Below are positions 44,577-52,026 of a DNA stretch of 64,000 nucleotides, piece after piece (position 1 is the first letter of the stretch; each line of letters begins with the position of its first letter). The stretch is from CBDFLD01 sp965249005 (GTDB taxonomy: Bacteria > Acidobacteriota > UBA6911): positions 868,001-932,000 of the forward strand of contig CBDFLD010000022.1 in the NCBI GenBank assembly GCA_965249005.1, in the 5' to 3' direction. The position numbers and the translations under genes are program-made. A model generated the notes under the pieces. It had not been told where the DNA came from. It was given only the letters and a program-made list of their open reading frames with translations, and ran no database searches.

Positions 44577-46040
44577 ATGGATCGACGCACACTCGGCCTT
44601 TTGGCCATCGGGGTTGTCCTGTTGATGATCCTGGTGGGCTTTGTTGGAAGTGTTCTGGGCGGCCTGCCCTCCCAAACGGTAGCCCTGGTAGAGGCAGAGC
44701 TGCAGAACTTCGAACGGGACGCCTCGACCTTTTCAGCTGAAAAGGAAACCGTGGAAGCTGCCCTGGCGTCCGAGCCGGAACTCTTCACTGCCACCGAATA
44801 TCAACAGGGATGGAGAGATCGGCTGGACGAAGCCCAGAAGCGCCTGGATGCGGCGGAATCGGATCTTGCAGAGGTGCGCGCCCTCAGGGAAGCCAATGAA
44901 AGCGCGTCCGTGGGAAAGATCGATGAGCTCCTGACGCGCACTCGTGCAGCAAGGGTTTTTGCCGCCAATGAAGCAACCGAGATGTCCTCGGTGGCCAGTT
45001 TGCGGGTCGGCTTCAAGCAGAATCTAGACCAGAAGATCCGAGAGCTGGCGGCCGCTCATGAGGCGGTCGCCGGAACCAATTTCTCGGCCGCAAGAAACAG
45101 GATCGAACAGGCCTCGATGGATTGGCCGGGAAAGAAGAGCGATTTGCAGAAACGCCTGTCGGCGGTCAGCGAAATGGTCGACGGCGCCAACCAGGCGTGG
45201 CAGACCATTGAGACCGAGAATGCCAAGCGGGGCAGCGGAGGATCCGTCACTTACGACCAGATCATCCCTGCGGCTCAATCTTTGACCGACTATGGGAAAA
45301 CCGTGCCGGCATCTCTGGATCAGATCACTGTCCTGGTAAGCCAGTTATACCGTTCCTGGGACAGGATCCTGGTTGACATGGAGATACGCGAAGGGACCGA
45401 CGTCACCTTCCACCACAAGATCAAGACCGTCGAGGTGTCGATCAAGGATGTAGCAAACAAGACCAATGAGACGTCGGAACGCGAGGAATGGAAACAGATT
45501 TCCGAATCCGAATACAAGGCCATGGGGAAAAACCTCGGCATGACGGTGGAGCGCAAGTCGGCGGGCAAATACGATCACGAGGCGGAAAAGATCGCGCAGC
45601 CGGCTGGTTTCGCCTATATGTGCCCACCAGGAGAGCGACAGAACCAATATGGCTATTGGCAGACCAGTTCGGGTGGTAGTTTCTGGGTCTTCTATGGCCA
45701 ATACGCCATGATGCGGAGCCTGTTCTGGGGGCCTGGTTACTATCGGCCCATATACTACAATCACTACAACAACTACAATACGGCGTACCGTTCAGGCCGC
45801 AGTTATTACGGAACGAGCTCAGCCGGTCGGCAGCGATACGGAACCAGCGGCACTTTCACATCTTCCCGATATGCCAATTCCAGCTACAAACGCACGGGCG
45901 GTTTCAAGAACAGTCAGTATGTGAGAAGTGGAGGCAGTTACCGTGGCTCTCGGTTTGAATCGAGGCCCGGCTCTTCTCGCGGTTCATTTGGTCGATCTAG
46001 CGCACGACAGTCGGGGAGTCGTTTCGGAAGAGGGAAATAG
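44577..46040 (+). CDS. Membrane-anchored coiled-coil protein with RGSY-rich low-complexity tail
   Basis: 487 residues. One transmembrane helix (LGLLAIGVVLLMILVGFVGSVLG) is followed by about 300 residues of helices and coiled coils (ERDASTFSAEKETVEAALASE, WRDRLDEAQKRLDAAESDLAEVRAL, GKIDELLTRTRAARVF). A small region QPAGFAYMCPPGERQNQYGYWQ comes next. The last 110 residues are Arg/Gly/Ser/Tyr-rich (YYNHYNNYNTAYRSGRSYYG to a GSRFGRGK end). Such tails can be disordered or surface-binding. No family is recognised beyond recurrent presence of similar proteins near DUF350 genes. It probably acts at the inner membrane with PspA and DUF350 partners. Confidence 0.7.
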   Translation: MDRRTLGLLAIGVVLLMILVGFVGSVLGGLPSQTVALVEAELQNFERDASTFSAEKETVEAALASEPELFTATEYQQGWRDRLDEAQKRLDAAESDLAEVRALREANESASVGKIDELLTRTRAARVFAANEATEMSSVASLRVGFKQNLDQKIRELAAAHEAVAGTNFSAARNRIEQASMDWPGKKSDLQKRLSAVSEMVDGANQAWQTIETENAKRGSGGSVTYDQIIPAAQSLTDYGKTVPASLDQITVLVSQLYRSWDRILVDMEIREGTDVTFHHKIKTVEVSIKDVANKTNETSEREEWKQISESEYKAMGKNLGMTVERKSAGKYDHEAEKIAQPAGFAYMCPPGERQNQYGYWQTSSGGSFWVFYGQYAMMRSLFWGPGYYRPIYYNHYNNYNTAYRSGRSYYGTSSAGRQRYGTSGTFTSSRYANSSYKRTGGFKNSQYVRSGGSYRGSRFESRPGSSRGSFGRSSARQSGSRFGRGK

Positions 46041-46094
46041 CATTCGTCGTTGCCCTCCACTGCCCGATGTAGCAGAGAATCAGGAGCAAATCTC

Positions 46095-46952
46095 ATGGAA
46101 ACACTGTACGGCCTCGCACTCGGTTTAACATACGTGATTCTCGGCCTGATTGTTTTGATTCTCGCGAAAGTATTCAAAGACGTCCTTACTCCATTTGCCG
46201 TGAATGAAGAGCTAACCAAGAAGGACAACCATGCCGTTGGCTTGGCTGTTACTGGCTACTTTGCGGGGGTGACGATTATTTTCCTGGGAGCTTCCGTGGG
46301 ACCGGAGTTCGGAGAAGAGCTAACCTCCACTGAGTTTGTAACCACGCTTGGAATCGATCTTCTTTACGCTCTTGGAGGTATCTTGGCGCTGAATGTCGGT
46401 CGCATCGTTGTGGATAAGCTGATCCTATTCAAATTCTCCACCATCAAAGAGATCGTACAAGACCAAAACGTAGGAACGGGTGCGGTTGAGTTTGGAAGCT
46501 ACATTGCCACCGCCCTCGTAGTCGCCGGAGCGATACATGGGGAAGGTGGCATAGTCACGGCTCTGGTATTCTTCGGGCTTGGTCAACTCGTTCTCGTCAT
46601 TTTTGGCGCTTTCTACCAGTGGATTACCAAGTATGACATTCATCAAGAAATCGAGCGTGACAATGTGGCTGCTGGGGTGGCTCTCGGCGCGAACATGGCA
46701 GCCATAGGGATCATCTTACTGAAGGCAACATCCGGGCACTTTGTCGATTGGCAGACCAATCTCATGGACTTCGGATACTACGCTCTGGCCGGCTTCGCTA
46801 CTCTGATGGTCCTACGGAAGCTCACCGATTGGGTGCTCTTGCCCGGCACCACTATCTCGCATGAAATCGCCAATGATCAGAATCTCAATGCGGCCTGGAT
46901 CGAAGGGATCGTGGCCATGGGCTTGGCGAGCGTGATCTTCTTCATGCTCTAA
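46095..46952 (+). CDS. DUF350 membrane protein (YjfL-like), duplicated form
   Basis: 286 residues from the ATG at 46095. It has eight predicted transmembrane helices as two repeats of four: GLTYVILGLIVLILAKVFKDVLTP and VTGYFAGVTIIFLGASVGPEF in repeat one; VEFGSYIATALVVAGAIHGEG and VALGANMAAIGIILLKATSGH in repeat two. E. coli YjfL is a single four-helix unit, so this is the double-length type. The conserved motifs VTPFxVxxEL-like (LTPFAVNEELTKKDN) and NxAxGxxLGxxxxxIG fit DUF350. Function is unknown. Confidence 0.9.
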   Translation: METLYGLALGLTYVILGLIVLILAKVFKDVLTPFAVNEELTKKDNHAVGLAVTGYFAGVTIIFLGASVGPEFGEELTSTEFVTTLGIDLLYALGGILALNVGRIVVDKLILFKFSTIKEIVQDQNVGTGAVEFGSYIATALVVAGAIHGEGGIVTALVFFGLGQLVLVIFGAFYQWITKYDIHQEIERDNVAAGVALGANMAAIGIILLKATSGHFVDWQTNLMDFGYYALAGFATLMVLRKLTDWVLLPGTTISHEIANDQNLNAAWIEGIVAMGLASVIFFML

Positions 46953-47047
46953 GGGTTCGCTCAAGACCCGTTGTGACAACCAGGTCCAATGTCGAAAGCT
47001 AGGTCCGTGCGCGGAAGAGCTCATCGGCGTCCATCCACGATTCGCCT

Positions 47048-48718
47048 ATGTCTGTTGCCGAAATTTCGCTAAAACGATTCCGTTTTGTCCGTCTCGTCCT
47101 CGCCGTGTCCATGTTCATCATGGGTGGGTGCGGGATCATCTACGAATATACCCTGGGCGTCCTGGGAAATTACCTCATTGGCAGCTCCCATGAACAGATT
47201 TTTGTGGTCATCGGGATCATGATGTTTGCCATGGGGCTGGGTGCGGCAGTGCAAAGTCGCATCGTGGGACAGCTTCTCGACAAGTTTCTTCTCATCGAGC
47301 TTGCTTTGGGATTCGTGGGCGGCATCAGTGCCGTCACCATCTACGCGGTATTTGGTTGGACCACGAGCTACAATGTCGTCCTATATACTTTTGCCTTGGG
47401 GATTGGTGTCTTTATCGGTCTGGAGATCCCGATTCTCATTCGTATCAACACCGAATATTCCAAGAACCTTCGAGTAAATCTCTCCGTCATCTTGTGTATG
47501 GATTACGTGGGTGCGCTCGTCGGAGCTTTGCTCTTCACTTACGTGCTCCTGACGCACTTATCGGTCGGTCGAATCAGCATAATCCTTGGCCTGGTGAACA
47601 CGCTCCTGGCGCTGGGAGGTCTGATCTACTTTTGGCCGCTCATACAGCGCCGAATCATGCTTGCCCTCCTGTGCCTGTTGTCGCTGTCCGTTCTGTCGCT
47701 GAGCTTCATTCGCGCAGACGAATGGATGGTACAGGCCGAGCAGCGTTGCTACGTCGATCCCATCATCCACCGAGAAACCTCTCGTTATCAACACCTCGTC
47801 TTGACCCGCCGCGATGACATCGTCCGACTTTATATCAACGGCCATCTTCAGTTTTGCTCTACCGACGAAGCCATCTACCACGACATGCTGGTCCACGTTC
47901 CCATGACCCTGGCTCCACGTCGCGACAGCGTGCTCATCCTGGGGGGCGGTGATGGATTCGCCCTCAGGGAAGTGTTGCATTATCCTGACGTGAGAAGGGT
48001 GACGCTCGTCGACATCGATCCGGCTATGGTACGTCTCGCTTCTACACATCCTGACATGGTCCGCATGAACGAGGCTGCTTTCCATGATGCACGAGTTCGG
48101 GTCCTGCAACCGGACGGTTTAGTGGCGGGAGATTCGGTTACTATTACGGCCAAGACAAAACTGGCTGCTGAACTCATCGACAACAGGGAATATCCAATCG
48201 CGGAAGTTTCCGTGTTCCAACTTGATGCGGATCTCTTCGTCCAAAGAGCCGAGCAAGTTTTTGATGTAGCCATACTGGACTTTCCGGACCCTGGCGTCGT
48301 CGAATTGGCAAAGCTGTATTCTACCGAGTTTTACCAGACTCTGGCGAAGCGATTGGCTTCCGATGCTGTGATTTCGGTACAATCCACGAGCCCCTATCAT
48401 ACAAAGAAGGCGTTTCTATGCATTGGCCGGACATTGGAGATAGCGGGATTCCGAGTACTTCCCTACCGTCAGAATGTACCCAGCTTCGGGGAGTGGGGCT
48501 GGTATATGGCATGGAGAGGTGAACACGAAGCGTCCGACGTGAGATCGGCTGTTCGTGGAGTAGAGCGCCTGCGCGTGCAGACTCTGTATATGACTCCCGA
48601 AATCATGCACGCTGCTTTCGTCTTCGGAAAGGGATGGCTCGAATCCGGACAGGCCGTAGAGCCCAATACGAAACTTCATCCCGTCTTGCTACAGTACTAT
48701 CAGCGGGACTGGAAGTAA
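47048..48718 (+). CDS. speE: Membrane-bound polyamine aminopropyltransferase (spermidine synthase-like)
   Basis: 556 residues. The N-terminal half (about 1-235) has seven transmembrane helices (VRLVLAVSMFIMGGCGIIYEYTLGVLG; FALGIGVFIGLEIPILIRI). The C-terminal half is a SpeE-type Rossmann domain: Q-HLVLTRRDDIVRLYINGHLQF, LILGGGDGFALREVLHYP (SAM site near residue 296), VTLVDIDP (about 324) and ILDFPDPGVVELAKLYS (catalytic Asp region, about 410). It would transfer aminopropyl from decarboxylated SAM to a polyamine. The membrane-anchored class is known from PspA/DUF350 neighbourhoods. The polyamine substrate is not certain. Confidence 0.93.
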   Translation: MSVAEISLKRFRFVRLVLAVSMFIMGGCGIIYEYTLGVLGNYLIGSSHEQIFVVIGIMMFAMGLGAAVQSRIVGQLLDKFLLIELALGFVGGISAVTIYAVFGWTTSYNVVLYTFALGIGVFIGLEIPILIRINTEYSKNLRVNLSVILCMDYVGALVGALLFTYVLLTHLSVGRISIILGLVNTLLALGGLIYFWPLIQRRIMLALLCLLSLSVLSLSFIRADEWMVQAEQRCYVDPIIHRETSRYQHLVLTRRDDIVRLYINGHLQFCSTDEAIYHDMLVHVPMTLAPRRDSVLILGGGDGFALREVLHYPDVRRVTLVDIDPAMVRLASTHPDMVRMNEAAFHDARVRVLQPDGLVAGDSVTITAKTKLAAELIDNREYPIAEVSVFQLDADLFVQRAEQVFDVAILDFPDPGVVELAKLYSTEFYQTLAKRLASDAVISVQSTSPYHTKKAFLCIGRTLEIAGFRVLPYRQNVPSFGEWGWYMAWRGEHEASDVRSAVRGVERLRVQTLYMTPEIMHAAFVFGKGWLESGQAVEPNTKLHPVLLQYYQRDWK

Positions 48719-48748
48719 CCCGAAGAGAATCGGCTGTAGGGTCTCAAT

Positions 48749-49810
48749 ATGATCCTTGTACTTGTTCGCATTTTCCGCAGGCTTCGCGCCAAGAGATCTC
48801 TCGGTCTAGGGCTGGTCCTGATGGTTCTGGTGACAAGCATTCTAGGAAATTCTCTGTGCTATTACTACTTCGACAAGACCATGAAGCCGGATCTCACCAT
48901 TGAAGACGCACTGTGGTACAGCATCATATCGATGACCACCATCGGATACGGAGATCACTCAGCAAGTTCCACCGGCGCCAGATTAGGTACGATTATTTTC
49001 GTGGTCCTGGTAGGGCTTTCGAGCTTCACCGCGTTCTTGGGTATCACGATTGATTCAGTTACCAATTTCATCCTTAGAGGACAGCAAGGCATGCGGACCG
49101 TCATGGCATCGAACCACGTATTGATCGTAAACTTTCCCTCGGAAGCAAGAGTCAAACAGCTCATTGAAGAGATCCGTTCGGATCCCCATCGAAAGGGCGT
49201 GGAAATTGTCGTCGTAACAAATCAGATCGATCGGCTTCCTTCGTCCCTCCAGAATGTGTTGTTTGTGCAAGGATCCCCGCTGGAGGCCGACACCTATGAG
49301 CGCGCGCAACTACGGGACGCCAAAATGGTGATTGTCCTTGCTCCGTCGTATAGCGATTCCCATAGCGATGCAGTCGTTGCCTCTACCATATCAGTGATCG
49401 ATTCCATCAAATCGGAGGCACACATCGTTGCCGAGTGCATTGACGAGAAACACAAGATGTTGTTCAAGTCCGTGCACTGTGATGCCATTGTCTTTGGACT
49501 GAAGATTACAGGAAACCTCTTGGTTCAAGAGCTGAACGATCCTGGAGTAACACAAACGATCGACGTCATCACGAGTAATCTCGTGGGAGCGACTCTGTAC
49601 AGCACCAAAGTAACTGACGGCACCAGCCTATCCTACCGTCAAATAGCCAAAGAGTTCGTGGATCACGACATCAATTTGATTAGCGTCAATCGAGGGAACG
49701 ATACCTTTACCACCTTCCATTCGGTTCAACCACAGGCCGGGGACACGGTCGTCTACGTCGCGGCAAAGCGACTGCCATGGTCTCAGTTGCTGAGCTTCGT
49801 AAAACCCTAA
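48749..49810 (+). CDS. Two-TM potassium channel with RCK (TrkA-N/C) domain
   Basis: 353 residues. The pore is flanked by two helices (SLGLGLVLMVLVTSILGNSLCYYY; IIFVVLVGLSSFTAFLGITI), with the selectivity filter T64-I-G-Y-G-D69. The RCK domain follows from about residue 112: HVLIVNFPSEARVKQLIEEI, VLFVQGSPLEADTYERAQLRDAKMVIVL, and a C-terminal regulatory part (NLVGATLYSTKVTDGTSLSY). The Rossmann GxGxxG is replaced by N-F-P-S-E-A, nearer to the MthK GWSES type but without its Gly, so the regulatory ligand may not be NAD. It ends the cluster, about 30 bp after the aminopropyltransferase gene. K+ efflux or uptake at the inner membrane is expected. Confidence 0.92.
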   Translation: MILVLVRIFRRLRAKRSLGLGLVLMVLVTSILGNSLCYYYFDKTMKPDLTIEDALWYSIISMTTIGYGDHSASSTGARLGTIIFVVLVGLSSFTAFLGITIDSVTNFILRGQQGMRTVMASNHVLIVNFPSEARVKQLIEEIRSDPHRKGVEIVVVTNQIDRLPSSLQNVLFVQGSPLEADTYERAQLRDAKMVIVLAPSYSDSHSDAVVASTISVIDSIKSEAHIVAECIDEKHKMLFKSVHCDAIVFGLKITGNLLVQELNDPGVTQTIDVITSNLVGATLYSTKVTDGTSLSYRQIAKEFVDHDINLISVNRGNDTFTTFHSVQPQAGDTVVYVAAKRLPWSQLLSFVKP

Positions 49811-49822
49811 TGGATTTGAATG

Positions 49823-50275
49823 TTAAATCGAGGACATCCATTCCCTGATTTCGGCTTCGAAATCCCTTACGTCATCAATGACCTTCTCCCGCAGCTTGTG
49901 GTAGGCGTCCAAGAAGCTCGCCCCCTCCGCCATTGTCGTGTACTCACCATTCCCATACGAAATCCCCACGACGGCCACCTCATCCACCAACGTCGGTTCA
50001 AGAAACGTCGCGTCCTCGAACATCTCGAGTAGCTCTCTGCGGAGTCCGTGAATGGCCGAAAGCTTGGCGGCTTCGTTGCGAATGTCACTGACTACCTTCA
50101 GCCGATCGCCGTCATCCTCGATTTCGATTGTGGGTAGTGGTCCATAGAGATCGTGACTGCGGATGCGGTACCGCTGTTGATCATGAAGTGGATCAACGCC
50201 ATCCAGGACCATCACGTCCTTCAGGTCAATGGCGACCTGGATACGACGCCGGACGTCAAATGTTATGGGCTGCAA
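49823..50275 (-). CDS. Hypothetical protein, possible regulatory partner at the cluster's end
   Basis: 150 residues on the opposite strand, convergent with the K+ channel gene, 12 bp between stops. It is acidic, with strands and helices (FDVRRRIQVAIDLKDVMVLDG, PTIEIEDDGDRLKVVSDIRNEAAKLSAIHG, DAYHKLREKVIDDVRDFEAEIREW). No family is recognised. Its convergent position next to the channel could be chance. The downstream region to 50,580 has no gene. Confidence 0.6.
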   Translation of the reverse strand: MQPITFDVRRRIQVAIDLKDVMVLDGVDPLHDQQRYRIRSHDLYGPLPTIEIEDDGDRLKVVSDIRNEAAKLSAIHGLRRELLEMFEDATFLEPTLVDEVAVVGISYGNGEYTTMAEGASFLDAYHKLREKVIDDVRDFEAEIREWMSSI

Positions 50276-50580
50276 CGCAATGAGATGAGCAATGTGGTCG
50301 CTCGGCTAAGCTGCAGTGGAGATAGCGACCGGGCATAGCGCACATGGCTCGGCTCTGAAGACGATGCCGAGCCCACCCCACCCGGCCTAGATCAGCGTAC
50401 CATTTTCCTTTTTTCGATCCGTGGACAAACACGTGTGAAGTTCGGACCGGTTAGACTGCCACCACTTTGCTACCAAACCATCCGATACCAGGCGATGCCA
50501 CGAGAAGGTTGAGTCTGCAGATTCCCGCTGTTTATGCGGGTCTTGGTGTCTGGTGGTATCTCTTGGTTCGCTTCAGAGGC
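50276..50580. other. Intergenic, no gene
   Basis: About 305 bp without coding signal. A short hairpin CCCGC-7-GCGGG lies at 50,524-50,540 but has no T-run after it. The stretch leads into the tRNA-Thr 3' fragment. Confidence 0.4.
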
Positions 50581-50627
50581 AATTCGTAATTAGTAGGTCG
50601 CCGGTTCGACTCCGGCCGCTGGCTCCA
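50581..50627 (+). other. tRNA-Thr 3' fragment, possible attachment site
   Basis: The sequence GTAATTAGTAGGTCGCCGG continues into TTCGACTCCGGC and CGCTGGCTCCA. This gives the variable loop, a complete T-arm (GCCGG-TTCGACT-CCGGC) and the 3' acceptor strand with encoded CCA of a tRNA-Thr. The 5' half is absent (no GCCAGCG acceptor strand, no D-arm), so it is not a functional tRNA. 3' tRNA ends are typical integration targets; this one may mark an island boundary. Confidence 0.6.
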
Positions 50628-50639
50628 AGCTTGCACGGT

Positions 50640-51010
50640 CCTTTCCGGGGACATGGGTTACAGATTATTCCGAGCACATAGGTAACACTCTTGGAGCAAA
50701 TGGGTTCTCACAGACGGGTTCCACCCTGTTCTCCTCGTGGTCAAAGAAGCCTAGATCATAGTGCATGAAGCTGACAAGCCAGATCCTGTCGGCGACCTCT
50801 CTGATACCTGCATATTGGCCTGCAAAGACTGTACTGAGGCTGATTTTGCGTCTTGCTATACAGATTCTGCCACACTGGGTTACGAGAATCGTGCGGTCGT
50901 GAAACGGGTACTCCGGGACCTCTGGGTGGTGATACTTGCGGGCTGAGGGTGTATACACCTCGCCCGGATACATCCCACCCAGTGACTGGTGAGGCCGGTC
51001 GTTGTATTCA
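50640..51010 (-). mobile_element. IS481-family transposase remnant
   Basis: On the minus strand it encodes the C-terminal end of an IS481 (rve) transposase: EYNDRPHQSLGGMYPGEVYTPSARKY, then YPFHDRTILVTQCGRI and the IS481 C-terminal strand region to a stop at 50,665. Just beyond lies TGTAACCCATGTCCCCGG-like terminal sequence (minus strand), as in IS481 ends. The N-terminal and catalytic part is replaced by duplicated leader copy B. Confidence 0.7.
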
Positions 51011-51147
51011 GGACGAGATAAGGGATACCATTTGGGGTTCCGGATCGGAAATTTCAGTTGACGTCGGCCCCGGGACGCTTTTGCCGCGATTCTGGGGCCG
51101 AATCTCACACCGGAGTTGCACTGCCATGGAGGCGAGATGCTTCCAGC
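51007..51147 (+). repeat. Duplicated ~140-bp leader, copy B
   Basis: It matches copy A at 38,862-38,997, starting TTCAGGACGAGA and ending GAGTTGCACTGCCATGGAGG with the following GCGAGATG. It sits immediately 5' of the NmrA-like gene. Its left edge overlaps the IS481 remnant, so the shared segment may have travelled with that element. Confidence 0.7.
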
Positions 51148-51160
51148 GAACACAGCCATC

Positions 51161-51847
51161 ATGAGCACGCACGTTGCGAAGCCCGCCAAGGTGGCGATCA
51201 TCGGTGCCAGCGGAACCTACGGCAAATGGATCCTCGCCCGGGCCGAGGAGATCGGTGTCGAGGTGGTGGTGGTCACGCGGACGCCGCACAAGTTCAAAGA
51301 CGTGAAGGCAACAACGACCGCGGTCGAGGCGCAACTGGATGAAGAGGAGAAGTTGAAGGAGGCGTTCACGGGCTGCGATGGTGTCATCTCGGCCCTCGGG
51401 GACGACAGGAAGAAGCGGCCCAAAACCCACAACCTCCCGCACGTCTGGAACGCCATGAAGGCTGCCGGCGTGGCGAAGTATATCGGCATGGGCTCCGGAC
51501 CGATGATGATGCCAGGCGAGAAGCCTGGGGGGTTCCAGTGCACCGTGCACGCCGGGCTGAGTGTGGGGAAGCTCCTTGGCGTTGACATGCTGGAACAGAA
51601 CGAGTGGGAGCGCGACAGTCTGCTCATGGGCAAGCACAGCGCGGATGGTATCACCTGGGTGCTCACCAGACCGGTGAGGCCGACCAACACGCCTTTTGTC
51701 GGAGCCTACGTGCATAAGGATAAGCGCGGCCCGATGAACTGTTCGATTTACGACCACGGCGACTTTTGCTTGTTCTGCGTGACGTCGAGCGAGTGGGACA
51801 AGCTAGCGCCGCATGTCAGCTCCGGGCCGCAGCCCAAGAAGACGTAG
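51161..51847 (+). CDS. NmrA-like NAD(P)-binding Rossmann protein
   Basis: 228 residues from the ATG at 51161. An in-frame TTG at 51,116 would add residues that come from the duplicated leader. The N-terminus KVAIIGASGTYGKWILARA is a GxSGxxG dinucleotide-binding motif, followed by VVVVTRTPHKF and CDGVISALGDDRKKRP, as in atypical short-chain dehydrogenases (NmrA/NAD(P)-binding). Later ITWVLTRPVRPTNTPF matches the typical WTILRP region. The function, sensor or reductase, is unknown. Confidence 0.8.
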   Translation: MSTHVAKPAKVAIIGASGTYGKWILARAEEIGVEVVVVTRTPHKFKDVKATTTAVEAQLDEEEKLKEAFTGCDGVISALGDDRKKRPKTHNLPHVWNAMKAAGVAKYIGMGSGPMMMPGEKPGGFQCTVHAGLSVGKLLGVDMLEQNEWERDSLLMGKHSADGITWVLTRPVRPTNTPFVGAYVHKDKRGPMNCSIYDHGDFCLFCVTSSEWDKLAPHVSSGPQPKKT

Positions 51848-51880
51848 AGTCCTGCGAATCGTCCGTTTCCCTTGTTTCTT

Positions 51881-51927
51881 CAGAGCCGGGACAACGTCAC
51901 ACTCCGTGGAGACCTCGAATTCTCGAG
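51881..51927 (+). repeat. 47-bp fragment of the secreted-esterase gene
   Basis: Matches positions 40,043-40,089 inside the esterase gene at about 43 of 47 bases (CAGAGCCGGGACAAC through GAATTCTCGAG, which encode QSRDN and LEFS in the esterase). Here the context is non-coding. With leader copy B it brackets the NmrA-like gene. Confidence 0.65.
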
Positions 51928-52026
51928 TCCAAAACGCGACTTATTTTGCCTACCCGCTGGAACTGGGAAAGTGTACGATCACTCCGCGGTTCAAACACAG
52001 CATGTAGAAAGACGGAGGCGAAGGGA

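Noticed and set aside
50524..50540. Hairpin CCCGC/GCGGG as a terminator
   Set aside because: Short stem and no following T-run; not convincing as an intrinsic terminator.
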